A stretch of DNA of 64,000 nt, from contig JAATFT010000090.1 of the NCBI GenBank assembly GCA_015655075.1, positions 1 to 64,000 of the forward strand, given 5' to 3'. Source of the stretch: Clostridiales bacterium. Lineage in GTDB: Bacteria > Bacillota > Clostridia > Lachnospirales > Lachnospiraceae. The first letter of the stretch is position 1. Every line of letters starts with the position of its first letter. The notes below the pieces were generated by a model. The model was not told the DNA's origin, did not search any database, and was given only the letters and a program-made list of their open reading frames with translations. Both the position numbers and the translations under genes were made by a program. Positions 33,861-41,704 of the stretch are shown piece by piece.

Positions 33861-35110
33861 TCCGAAAATTACAAAGAAAGTTCATCATGATTACAATGAT
33901 GTCATTGACCCTGGTCATGGCGCTGTTGGTAGGTTCCATTAATGTCATTAATTTTCATCAGACGGATCGATTGGTAAGGGGGACAATTAAGCTTCTAGCG
34001 GATAACCAGGGTAAGTTCCCCAAGTTTGAGAAGGAAAAACCGCCCCACAATAAGCCGGATTCCGGATTGATGAATGAGGAAACTCCTTATGTAACAAGGT
34101 ATTTCTCCGTTGAGGTCAATGAAAACAGCAGTATCGGCAAGATAGATACAAGCCATATCACCGCCGTAACTTCGGAAGATGCCGCAGAATATACCGCTAA
34201 AGTATTAAGTAACGGTAACAGCAGCGGATATAAAGGCATATATAAATATGCGGTCGTAAAAAAGGAGAATGGCTCCATGGTTATATTTGTTGACTGCAGG
34301 AGCCAGCTTAGAACCGCTACTTTGTTATTACGGGTTTCAGTGGGTGTTGCACTTGCAACCCTCATCCTTGTATTCCTTTTAGTATCTGTTTTTTCCAGAA
34401 GGGCCATAAAACCGATTATTATCAGTATGGAAAAGCAAAAACAGTTTATTACGGATGCCGGTCACGAGATTAAAACTCCTCTGGCCATAATTTCGGCCAA
34501 TGCAGATGTACTGGAGCTGACCGGGGGAGAAAATGAGTGGATTACCAGCATTCGGAATCAAACGAACCGTCTTGATAAGCTGGTTAAAAATCTGTTGATG
34601 CTTTCCAAAATGGATGAGGATAGTATTAAATTATCATTTCATGATTTTGATATCAGCAGGGCGGTTTCAGAAATAGCCGGTTCCTTTGCGGCTCTTGCAG
34701 AGACGCAGAATAAAAAATTACAGATGGATATTAAACCGGGTCTTGTATTATATGGGGATGAGAACGGTATCCACCAGCTTGTATCCACGCTTTTGGATAA
34801 TGCCATGAAATATTCCAATAAAAACGGAACCATTAAGGTATCTTTAAGTGCCTCAAAAAAGGGTATTAAATTGGAGATATATAATACAACGGATGAAATC
34901 TATACGGAAAATCTAAATCAGTTATTTGACCGTTTTTATCGTGTGGATTCTTCAAGATCCAGGGAAACCGGTGGATATGGAATCGGACTTTCTATTGCAA
35001 GATCCATTGTAGAAGCTCATCACGGTAAAATTTCGGTTAAAAGTGAGAATGGGAAATCCATTTGTTTTACGGTTTTTTATAATGAAGCAGGAAATAAACG
35101 GGGCTGTTGA
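33857..35110 (+). CDS. Sensor histidine kinase
   Basis: 417 residues. Membrane segments at about 12-32 and 157-178 enclose an extracellular domain of about 120 residues rich in charged and Asn/Ser residues. The dimerisation domain has ITDAGHEIKTPLAIIS with His203; the ATPase domain has the N box (LLDNAMKYSNK), a short F box (LFDRFYRVDSSRS) and GIGLSIARSIVEAH. The usual DxGxG box is weak (YNTTDEIYTENL), so the ATP lid is divergent. The last codons lie in the left arm of a strong hairpin. It is translationally coupled to the regulator. Confidence 0.88.
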   Translation: MIRKLQRKFIMITMMSLTLVMALLVGSINVINFHQTDRLVRGTIKLLADNQGKFPKFEKEKPPHNKPDSGLMNEETPYVTRYFSVEVNENSSIGKIDTSHITAVTSEDAAEYTAKVLSNGNSSGYKGIYKYAVVKKENGSMVIFVDCRSQLRTATLLLRVSVGVALATLILVFLLVSVFSRRAIKPIIISMEKQKQFITDAGHEIKTPLAIISANADVLELTGGENEWITSIRNQTNRLDKLVKNLLMLSKMDEDSIKLSFHDFDISRAVSEIAGSFAALAETQNKKLQMDIKPGLVLYGDENGIHQLVSTLLDNAMKYSNKNGTIKVSLSASKKGIKLEIYNTTDEIYTENLNQLFDRFYRVDSSRSRETGGYGIGLSIARSIVEAHHGKISVKSENGKSICFTVFYNEAGNKRGC

Positions 35111-35164
35111 AAAATAGCTTAATTAATCTATTCGAAGTAAATTAAGTTATCCTGCAACAGCCCC
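35100..35164 (+). terminator. Long hairpin overlapping the kinase stop codon
   Basis: GGGGCTGTTG (35100-35109) pairs with CAACAGCCCC (35155-35164), with inner TTAATT/AATTAA pairing. There is no clear U-tract, and the stop codon lies in the left arm, so it could be a repeat-derived structure as well as a terminator. Confidence 0.55.
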
Positions 35165-35210
35165 ATTCTAGTATAAAAATTCAGCCTTAAAGAGTTTCAT
35201 TTATGGGAAG

Positions 35211-35240
35211 TTAAAGCGGACCCGGAATATCCGCTTTGAC
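35211..35240. repeat. Repeat family B fragment, copy B5
   Basis: AAAGCGGA (35213-35220) and TCCGCTTT (35230-35237) form the terminal hairpin of the mosaic repeat, with CCCGGAATA between them as in copy B1. Confidence 0.6.
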
Positions 35241-35265
35241 GTATGGAGTACTTTTTTTAAGAAAT

Positions 35266-35317
35266 TGTAAAAATAATGTAAATTTTTAAGGTTCATTTTA
35301 AGTAGGGGGAGTATAAT
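35266..35317 (+). promoter_or_regulatory. Activator-type promoter of the VTC operon
   Basis: TGTAAAAATAA at 35266 and TGTAAATTTTT at 35277 form direct repeats one helical turn (11 bases) apart, followed by TATAAT at 35312-35317 with no -35 match. This is the usual layout for an OmpR-type activator site. Confidence 0.6.
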
Positions 35318-35352
35318 CGGTCTATCAGATAATTGAGAAAGGAGGAGTATAG

Positions 35353-36084
35353 ATGAATCAAAATCAAGAAACATTTAAAAGATTTGAAAAAAAATATTTA
35401 TTGGAAGGGGAGAAATATGAATTATTAAAACTAAGATTACAAGATTATCTGATAGAAGACGATTATGGTGAAACTACGATCTGCAATATATATTTTGATA
35501 CGCCGGACCATCGTCTGATCCGAAATTCCATGGAGAAGCCAATATATAAAGAGAAACTTAGGTTAAGAAGTTACGGAACTCCCCAGGAATTGGATACTGT
35601 TTTTATTGAATTAAAAAAGAAATATAAGGGGATTGTTTACAAAAGACGGGTAAAATCAGAGCTTTTTACGGCGGAACATTATTTATATGACTTGGAACCG
35701 ACAGTGGAACCATCACAGATTACCAGGGAAATAGACTGGTTTTTGAATTTCTACGGGGAGGTTAAACCTGCCATGTATATATCTTATAACCGGATTGCCC
35801 TGTATGGCAAAGAGGATAAGAATATCAGGGTAACCTTTGACAGCAATATTATATGGCGGGAGGAAGAACTCTGGCTGGAACGAGGTGTATGGGGTACCCC
35901 ATTACTGGAAGAAGATTTGCGGCTTATGGAGATTAAGGTACCCGGCGCTATGCCTCTCTGGCTGTCCCATATTTTAAATGAATTGGAAATATTTCCAGGT
36001 TCTTTTTCCAAATACGGTCAAGGATATCAGAAGGCATTACTGTTAAGAAAGGAAAAAAGAAAAGGGGAAATAGCTTATGTTTAA
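35353..36084 (+). CDS. VTC-domain (polyphosphate polymerase-like) protein
   Basis: 243 residues from ATG 35353 (AAAGGAGGAG upstream). It is a CYTH/VTC-type tunnel enzyme: the N-terminal FKRFEKKYLLEGEKYELL, NIYFDTPDHRLIRNSMEKP, KEKLRLRSYG and FIELKKKYKGIVYKRRV supply the basic and acidic residues that line the tunnel, and the end has LMEIKVPGAMPLWLS and FSKYGQGYQKA. In yeast this domain makes polyphosphate from ATP; the bacterial role is less clear. The gene overlaps the next by 8 bases. Confidence 0.88.
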   Translation: MNQNQETFKRFEKKYLLEGEKYELLKLRLQDYLIEDDYGETTICNIYFDTPDHRLIRNSMEKPIYKEKLRLRSYGTPQELDTVFIELKKKYKGIVYKRRVKSELFTAEHYLYDLEPTVEPSQITREIDWFLNFYGEVKPAMYISYNRIALYGKEDKNIRVTFDSNIIWREEELWLERGVWGTPLLEEDLRLMEIKVPGAMPLWLSHILNELEIFPGSFSKYGQGYQKALLLRKEKRKGEIAYV

Positions 36085-36742
36085 TTCAATTTTATCAGAT
36101 GTATTTACAATGGAAACATTTTTAATCTGCATGATATGCTCTGTTTTATTAGGAGCAGTGATGGCATTACTCCACAGTTTATATAACAACAGCAGCAAAG
36201 GCTTTATCATAACCATCGCTCTGCTGCCGGCTATTGTCCAAATGGTCATTATGTTAGTAAACGGGAATCTTGGTACCGGAGTTGCTGTAATGGGAGCCTT
36301 CAGCCTTGTCCGTTTCCGCTCCATACCTGGGAATGCCAAGGAAATCAACAGCATTTTTATGGCTATGGCGGTGGGACTGGCAACGGGAACCGGGTATCTG
36401 GCAGCAGCGGTTCTATTTGTCATCATCCTCGGCGGTATAAGTATCATATATAATATCAGCAGCTTTGGAGAGTGGAAACAGAAAGAAAAAGAGCTTAGGA
36501 TTACTATTCCGGAGAGCTTGGACTATAACGGAGTTTTTGATGATCTGTTTTCCAAGTATACGAAGAAAAATGTTCTGATTCATGTTAAAACTGCCAATAT
36601 GGGCAGCCTTTATAAATTAAATTATCGGGTTATATTAAAAAATCTGGACGAAGAAAAGGCGTTTATTGACGAGATTCGTTGCAGAAACGGAAACTTGGAA
36701 ATTGCTCTCGGTAAGATTACATACGGAAGCGATGAACTTTAA
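36077..36742 (+). CDS. DUF4956 membrane protein
   Basis: 221 residues. Four hydrophobic segments lie at about 13-35, 45-65, 92-112 and 115-135, with the conserved GAFSLVRFRSIPGNAKEI loop between the second and third, followed by a soluble C-terminal domain (about 140-221). This family is regularly encoded next to VTC-domain proteins, as here, and probably forms a membrane partner. Function is not established. Confidence 0.87.
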   Translation: MFNSILSDVFTMETFLICMICSVLLGAVMALLHSLYNNSSKGFIITIALLPAIVQMVIMLVNGNLGTGVAVMGAFSLVRFRSIPGNAKEINSIFMAMAVGLATGTGYLAAAVLFVIILGGISIIYNISSFGEWKQKEKELRITIPESLDYNGVFDDLFSKYTKKNVLIHVKTANMGSLYKLNYRVILKNLDEEKAFIDEIRCRNGNLEIALGKITYGSDEL

Positions 36743-36765
36743 AATAATGAAAATGAGGTGAGTTT

Positions 36766-38451
36766 ATGAGTAAAAGGTTAAAAATTTATACTTCCGTCCT
36801 GACAATTGCAGTTCTGTTATTTAACGGATGCGGGGTAAAGGCGGATAATCAGACGGAACCGGCTGCAGACAGTACGGGCAGCACGGCCAGTGTATCGGAA
36901 ACAGGAGATACTTCCTCTTCCCAGGTGGTTGTAGATACTGAATTTACAGCAAGGGATCTGGAGGTAGGATATGAGGAAAGTACGGCGACTAATATTACAT
37001 TAAACGGAAGCAGTATAGAGGTGTCGGGAGACGGGGCAGCCGCAGAGGACGGTGTACTGACAATCAGCCAGGAAGGCACCTATGTGATAAGCGGCACTTT
37101 AAATGACGGACAGATCCTTGTGGATGCAGGTGATTCGGATAAGGTGCATATTATTTTCAATGGGATAACCATATCCTGTTCGCAAAATGCTCCGGTTTAT
37201 ATTAAAAATGCAGACAAAGTATTTATTACCCTGAAGGAGGGTACTAAAAACACATTAACCGATGGTGCCGAATATGTTCAGACGGATGACAATAATGTGG
37301 ATGGCGCTATCTTTAGTAAAGCCGACTTAACCATTAACGGGGAAGGAGCTTTAAATGTCACCGGTAATTATAAACATGGAATTGCGTCCAAAGATGACCT
37401 TGTAATCACTGGAGGAATCTTAAACATTACGGCGGTAAAGGATGCCCTAAACGGCAAAGACTGTGTAAAGATTAAGGACGGCACTCTCAATCTGACGGCT
37501 TCCGGAGATGGAATCCAGTCAAAGAACGATGATGACGCCACAAAGGGATATGTTTATATTGCCGGCGGTGATATTACCGTTTTAGAAAGCGATGAAGGAA
37601 TTGAAGGTACGGTCATCCTGATTGAAGACGGTACAGTCAATATTACGGCTGAAGATGACGGAATGAACGCAGCAAGCGACAGCAGCAGTGGGACAGTGGA
37701 TGACGCTACGGTAAATACTGAATCAGGAAATCCAACGGCAAATAAAGAGGCCAATCAGGGAGCGAAGAGGCCGGCAAGAAAAACAACAAAAACAACAGAT
37801 ACGACTGAAATTACAACAGATACAACGGAAGATACAGCAGATACTTCGGATGAAAATACGGCGCCGGCGGACGGTGATTTTGGCGGAGGCTTCGGAGGCG
37901 GTGACTTTGGCGGAGGCGACTTTGGCGGAGGCGGAGGTGCTTTTGAAGAGGATACGAATTGCTACATTTCCATTAAAGGCGGATTAATTACCGTAAATGC
38001 AGGCGGTGACGGAATTGACTCCAACGGTTCCCTGTATGTATCAGGCGGCAGTACGTATGTCAGCGGTCCTACCGCTAGAGATAACGGGGCCCTTGATTAT
38101 GCCGGAGCAGCAGAGATAACAGGGGGAACGTTTATTGCGGCAGGCAGCTCAGGCATGGCACAGGCATTCTCGGATACTTCCACTCAATATTCCCTTTTGT
38201 ATAACTTTACGACAGCGATTAAAGCCGGAACAGAAATAAAGTTAACGGATGAAGGCGGTAATGTAATAGCTTCTTATACGCCGGATAAGGAATATCAGTC
38301 CGTAGTGATCAGTGCGCCGGATCTTACTAAGGGTAATACCTATACTTTAACCTGCGGGGATCAGACTGCCGATATAACGCTGACATCCGTGGTAACAAGC
38401 AACGGGCAGCAGGGAGGCGGTCCTGGCGGTCCCGGAGGCCCCGGAAGATAG
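36766..38451 (+). CDS. Cthe_2159-like carbohydrate-binding lipoprotein
   Basis: 561 residues from ATG 36766 (GAGGTGAG upstream). The signal peptide is followed by Cys22 in a slightly unusual lipobox (FNGC). After a Ser/Thr linker (about 25-60) comes a parallel beta-helix built from repeats such as DLTINGEGALNVTGNYKHGI, LVITGGILNITAVKDALNGK and GYVYIAGGDITVLESDEGIE. A Thr/Asp-rich spacer and a Gly-Phe-Asp run (GGGFGGGDFGGGDFGG) near residue 380 split the helix, and the C-terminus is Gly/Pro-rich. The C. thermocellum relative is reported to bind acidic sugars and calcium. It likely sits on the cell surface. Confidence 0.82.
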   Translation: MSKRLKIYTSVLTIAVLLFNGCGVKADNQTEPAADSTGSTASVSETGDTSSSQVVVDTEFTARDLEVGYEESTATNITLNGSSIEVSGDGAAAEDGVLTISQEGTYVISGTLNDGQILVDAGDSDKVHIIFNGITISCSQNAPVYIKNADKVFITLKEGTKNTLTDGAEYVQTDDNNVDGAIFSKADLTINGEGALNVTGNYKHGIASKDDLVITGGILNITAVKDALNGKDCVKIKDGTLNLTASGDGIQSKNDDDATKGYVYIAGGDITVLESDEGIEGTVILIEDGTVNITAEDDGMNAASDSSSGTVDDATVNTESGNPTANKEANQGAKRPARKTTKTTDTTEITTDTTEDTADTSDENTAPADGDFGGGFGGGDFGGGDFGGGGGAFEEDTNCYISIKGGLITVNAGGDGIDSNGSLYVSGGSTYVSGPTARDNGALDYAGAAEITGGTFIAAGSSGMAQAFSDTSTQYSLLYNFTTAIKAGTEIKLTDEGGNVIASYTPDKEYQSVVISAPDLTKGNTYTLTCGDQTADITLTSVVTSNGQQGGGPGGPGGPGR

Positions 38452-38538
38452 ACGGGTCAGAACAGTGCGGCTACAAGTAATGTAGGTACACTGGAGAACA
38501 TAATAGTAATAAATAATTAATAATAGAACAAAAAATAA

Positions 38539-38570
38539 AGGCTGTCTGCAATTTTTGCAGGCAGCCTGAT
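38539..38570. terminator. Terminator between the Cthe_2159-like and superoxide reductase genes
   Basis: AGGCTGTCTGCAA pairs with TTGCAGGCAGCCT (one G-T pair) with T/A-rich flanks; serves the convergent pair. Confidence 0.75.
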
Positions 38571-38619
38571 TTATTTACGCAAAGGCAGTGCGAAGACAAA
38601 ATAAACAATCATCAAATTG

Positions 38620-38994
38620 TTAGAATTCCGCTTTCCAAAGCCCATGTAAATTACAGTACTCATATACGGTACCGGAATCCAACTTTTCAAATTCTGCTTT
38701 TGGTTCCATACCGGGTTTCAGATATTTTAATTGTATTTTATCATCCGTAACTAGGGCAATCCATTCAATATAATGTTCCGGTAGCGACGGATGAAGTACG
38801 GAGCCGACCGTAACTTTAATTTTATTCTCTTCTTTTGTTATTACAGGGACATGTTTTTCTTTTGCCCCGTCGGAAGTATTGGCTTTCAATTCAGTCATAT
38901 TTTCTCCGCAGCAGGTAAGAGTCCCGCCTCCGTTATGAACCAAAGCTACTAAATTCCCGCAATTTTTACAACGAAAAAATTTTACATCTGCCAT
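38620..38994 (-). CDS. Desulfoferrodoxin / superoxide reductase
   Basis: 124 residues; the ATG at 38994 has AAAGGAG upstream. The N-terminal desulforedoxin iron site is complete (Cys9, Cys12, Cys28, Cys29). The catalytic Fe(His)4Cys centre is complete: His48 in EKHVPV, His68 and His74 in HPSLPEHYIEW, and Cys114 and His117 in YCNLHGLW; the Glu-Lys pair before His48 is also kept. The enzyme reduces superoxide to hydrogen peroxide without making oxygen. It follows the encapsulin gene by 88 bases on the same strand, so it may be co-transcribed. It carries no encapsulin-targeting tail, so it should stay in the cytoplasm. Confidence 0.95.
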   Translation of the reverse strand: MADVKFFRCKNCGNLVALVHNGGGTLTCCGENMTELKANTSDGAKEKHVPVITKEENKIKVTVGSVLHPSLPEHYIEWIALVTDDKIQLKYLKPGMEPKAEFEKLDSGTVYEYCNLHGLWKAEF

Positions 38995-39082
38995 TTAGGT
39001 TTCTCCTTTGTTTTTTAGAGTACTCTCGAAAAATCAGCCGCAAAGATGTGTACAGGGGAGTTTCCGAAAGTGCTCTTTTTAT

Positions 39083-39898
39083 TTATTCAAAAATAGTAAT
39101 AGCCTGCTTGCGTTTAATCCTAAGCAGGACGCTTTCCAAAACACGGAAACTGTGATTTAAATCTTTTTGCTCTAAATAGGCAGTTGCCAGATCCTGACCA
39201 ATGGCAAGATCCATATTTCTCGCTTCCGGACAGACCAGAACGGCTTTGCCGGTGCCTAAAACCGGTGAGGAAAATACATTGCCATTCAACAGCTTACTGA
39301 TACGATCAATTTCAAGCAGACCGGTTCCCGGCTGTATTCTCTGTAACTGCGTGTAAAGATCCGGGCTGAGTGTCAGTGCATAGGTTCCGAATATACCTTT
39401 TTCCGAAAATATCTCCAGAGCGGTAACAATATCGGAAAATGCGTTTTCACCGGTTGACCAGTCGGTACGTTTTATCTTATTGATACCGGGTGCAGTCAGT
39501 AATCCGTCATATCCATGGGCTGAATTACCAAAAAACACTAAGAGATCTTCCTTCCTGGAACAGTTTTCGGCAGCGGATGCCGCTTTCGATAAATCAACGG
39601 AATATCCAAATTTCTGACTGTTTTCCAAATCTTTCGTGAAAAGGGTAAAATCATCATATATAATAGGTATTTCCACATATTTTCTTCCTTTTGTGGTTAT
39701 GAAACCGTCTTCTAAGACCTCATCCAGAGACTGGGAATCATCAATATGGATACTTTCCATTCCGATGCCAAGAGGTCCGAAAATATGCAGGAATCTTCTT
39801 GAGATTAAAATATTACGGGCAGTATTAACAACAGTGTAGTCAATTTGATCCCATAACTCGGTTGGTAAGTTTGAATTTTCTCTTGATAAATAGCTCAT
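39083..39898 (-). CDS. Encapsulin shell protein (family 1)
   Basis: 271 residues; the ATG at 39898 has AAAGGAGGG 8 bases upstream. It is recognisable as an HK97-fold encapsulin: the N-terminal helix LPTELWDQIDYTVVNTARNI, the RRFLHIFGPLGIG segment, YVEIPIIYDDFTLFTKDLEN for the E-loop region, and GTYALTLSPDLYTQLQRIQP and VLVCPEARNMDLAIGQDL for the P and A domains. The length is close to the usual 265-270 residues of T=1 shells. It follows the cargo gene by 24 bases. The shell assembles in the cytoplasm and encloses the ferritin-like protein. Confidence 0.95.
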   Translation of the reverse strand: MSYLSRENSNLPTELWDQIDYTVVNTARNILISRRFLHIFGPLGIGMESIHIDDSQSLDEVLEDGFITTKGRKYVEIPIIYDDFTLFTKDLENSQKFGYSVDLSKAASAAENCSRKEDLLVFFGNSAHGYDGLLTAPGINKIKRTDWSTGENAFSDIVTALEIFSEKGIFGTYALTLSPDLYTQLQRIQPGTGLLEIDRISKLLNGNVFSSPVLGTGKAVLVCPEARNMDLAIGQDLATAYLEQKDLNHSFRVLESVLLRIKRKQAITIFE

Positions 39899-39922
39899 GT
39901 GTGCACCCTCCTTTTATAAAAT

Positions 39923-40294
39923 TTATTGCTTCAATAAACTGCCCACTGTCTTGGGGACTGCAGTATCTGCTGCTTGTCCGGAATCGGAAGCTGTTATGCC
40001 CAATTCTTCCAGCATTTCTTTTACCTCTGCCTCTCCGGATACAAACAATTCCGCTTCCTTAGGATCCAGGATTCGAAGCAGTGTCATCAATTCTCCCACG
40101 TGCGCTTTTTCCTCATCCCTGATATCGGCGATTACTTTTTTGGCAATTTCGTCATCCGTTGCCTGGACATGTGAATCGTAGAGGTAGATTGCTTCCAATT
40201 CCCCTGCGATGTCCAAACGGACAGCCTGAATGAGTTCTTCCTTTGTCATTTTCCTTTTAACATTACCCTGAAATGGGTTTGCAAAAGCTGGCAT
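39923..40294 (-). CDS. Encapsulated ferritin-like protein (EncFtn-type cargo)
   Basis: 123 residues; the ATG at 40294 has AAGGAGG upstream. The helical pair matches encapsulated ferritins: DIAGELEAIYLYDSHVQA with Glu32 and Glu34, and IRDEEKAHVGELM with Glu61, Glu62 and His65, the same ligand spacing as the known E32/E62/H65 ferroxidase site. A flexible acidic and Ala/Ser linker (about 85-113) leads to KTVGSLLKQ, a typical encapsulin-loading peptide. It oxidises Fe(II) inside the shell, where iron is mineralised. It is the promoter-proximal gene of the operon. Confidence 0.93.
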   Translation of the reverse strand: MPAFANPFQGNVKRKMTKEELIQAVRLDIAGELEAIYLYDSHVQATDDEIAKKVIADIRDEEKAHVGELMTLLRILDPKEAELFVSGEAEVKEMLEELGITASDSGQAADTAVPKTVGSLLKQ

Positions 40295-40333
40295 ATTTTT
40301 ATCCTCCTTAAATTAAGAATCATTACTATTTTT

Positions 40334-40362
40334 AGTATATACGTAATAATTTTAAAATGCAA
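40334..40362 (-). promoter_or_regulatory. Promoter of the ferritin/encapsulin operon
   Basis: On the minus strand TTGCAT (40362-40357), a 17-base spacer and TATACT (40339-40334), about 40 bases before the cargo gene start. Confidence 0.7.
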
Positions 40363-40431
40363 TACAAATTTAAAAAATATTGAAAAATAATAGCTAATCT
40401 AATTACAATTGATATACAATTCACCCATTTT

Positions 40432-40469
40432 ATTGATTAAATTAATTAATATTGATTAATTTAATCAAT
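40432..40469. promoter_or_regulatory. 38-base AT-rich near-perfect palindrome
   Basis: ATTGATTAAATTAATTAAT is followed directly by ATTGATTAATTTAATCAAT, its reverse complement with one mismatch. Its place between two divergent operons suggests a regulator site or cruciform; no family-specific operator (for example PerR or Fur) is matched with confidence. Confidence 0.55.
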
Positions 40470-40572
40470 TTTTCCATGGTCCTTTTCATAATAATTCAGA
40501 CTTGCAATATTTTATATAATTGATTATACTAAAGAGACGGTACATTATTTACTACTAATATTTATATAAAGA

Positions 40573-40611
40573 GACAGTTCGTGACCATCCTGTCGGTAAA
40601 CAAAACTAGGG
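40573..40611 (+). promoter_or_regulatory. preQ1-I-type riboswitch aptamer candidate
   Basis: Stem GACAG/CTGTC (40573-40577 and 40590-40594) encloses a loop starting TTC, then an A-rich tail ending ACAAAACTAGG. The order of stem, TTC-loop and A-rich pseudoknot tail matches the class I preQ1 aptamer, and the next genes are queC and queF. The following AACTA/TAGTT pairing could compete with the tail as the switch. Confidence 0.68.
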
Positions 40612-40637
40612 ATCAGTAGTTGAGGCTACTTTGTTTA

Positions 40638-40660
40638 TGGGCTTAGGCCCTATTTTTTTT
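40638..40660 (+). terminator. Attenuator terminator of the queC leader
   Basis: GGGC-TTAG-GCCC followed by T8, downstream of the aptamer candidate and upstream of queC. Confidence 0.7.
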
Positions 40661-40714
40661 CTTTTTTAAGTCTGAAATACTGGGTTGTGAACTATGCCTT
40701 AAGAAAGGAATTTT

Positions 40715-41398
40715 ATGAAAGCATTAGTTCTATTTAGCGGTGGTGTTGACAGCACTACCTGTCTGGCAATGGCAATCAGGTCTTATGGTAAAGAAAATGT
40801 CATTAGCCTGTCTGTTTCATACGGTCAAAAACATGAGAAAGAATTAGAAGCGGCAAAAAATATCGTCGCTTATTATGGTATCGGAGGTTTAACTCTGGAT
40901 TTAACCAGTGTATTTGCCCTTAGCAATTGTTCGTTATTATCCCATTCCAATCAGGACATACCCAAAAAGTCCTATTCAGAACAGCTTAAGGAAACCGGGG
41001 GTAATCCGGTTTCTACTTACGTCCCTTATCGGAACGGAATTTTTCTGTCGGCCGCGGCGGGTGTTGCCCTTTCAAATGACTGTAGTTATATTTATTACGG
41101 CGCCCATATGGATGATGCCGCAGGGAATGCCTATCCGGACTGCAGCAAGGCATTCTTTGACGGGATGTCCAAAGCTGTTTATGAGGGAAGCGGCCGGAAG
41201 CTTAAATTAACCGCACCTTTTATATCCTTAAATAAAGCGCAGATAATTGCCAGAGGCCTTGAATTATCGGTGCCTTATGAGCTTACCTGGAGCTGCTATG
41301 AAGGTAAGGACACTCCCTGCGGTAAATGCGGCACCTGTTTGGACAGGAAAAGGGCATTTGAAAGCAACCATGTGTCCGATCCGGCATTAAAAGAATAA
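40715..41398 (+). CDS. queC: 7-cyano-7-deazaguanine synthase QueC
   Basis: 227 residues from ATG 40715 (AAGAAAGGAATTTT upstream). The PP-loop is LFSGGVDSTT at about 6-15, followed by LSVSYGQKHEKEL. The zinc site is at the C-terminus: CYEGKDTPCGKCGTCLDRK. QueC converts 7-carboxy-7-deazaguanine to preQ0 with ATP and ammonia. It is controlled by the leader described above. queD and queE are not in the window; queF lies downstream after a decayed transporter gene. Confidence 0.95.
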   Translation: MKALVLFSGGVDSTTCLAMAIRSYGKENVISLSVSYGQKHEKELEAAKNIVAYYGIGGLTLDLTSVFALSNCSLLSHSNQDIPKKSYSEQLKETGGNPVSTYVPYRNGIFLSAAAGVALSNDCSYIYYGAHMDDAAGNAYPDCSKAFFDGMSKAVYEGSGRKLKLTAPFISLNKAQIIARGLELSVPYELTWSCYEGKDTPCGKCGTCLDRKRAFESNHVSDPALKE

Positions 41399-41410
41399 GG
41401 AAGAAATATT

Positions 41411-41704
41411 ATGTAGTTCACCCAATCCATTTCGTTTGGACCGTACCAGGTAAGAATTGCAACTTCACTCTATGTCCTTGCCTATCTTTACCCCTTTTTG
41501 GTTCTGTCTCTATGCTTAGCTTAGTGCCCGGAACAATTGTGCCAATCTGGCTGTCTATTATAAATTCACTGCCCTATTATTTATTGGTGATAAGTCTGTG
41601 CATTGGCCAAATTGTCCCCGCCATAGTCGGCGTAATACTTATAAAAGCCTTGAGCAAAGTATTGGCTAAAGCGCCGGCATCTTTAAGAAGAAAGGAAAAT
41701 TATA
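41411..41704 (+). pseudogene. Decayed QueT/QrtT-like queuosine precursor transporter
   Basis: Two pieces in different frames: FTQSISFGPYQVRIATSLYV with LAYLYPFLVL (41417-41521), then from about 41524 PGTIVPIWLSIINSLPYYLL with CIGQIVPAIVGVILIKAL, running past the queF start. GPYQVRIAtsL is the substrate-site signature of ECF S components for queuosine precursors. The N-terminus and a central part (roughly 40-60 residues) are missing. The second frame ends at 41721, overlapping queF. Confidence 0.62.

Larger units (their letters stand above)
40295..40714. other. Divergent control region between encapsulin and queuosine operons
   Basis: About 420 bases. A minus-strand promoter (40334-40362), a 38-base near-palindrome (40432-40469), a preQ1-type aptamer (40573-40611) and a terminator (40638-40660) lie here. 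Confidence 0.65.
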
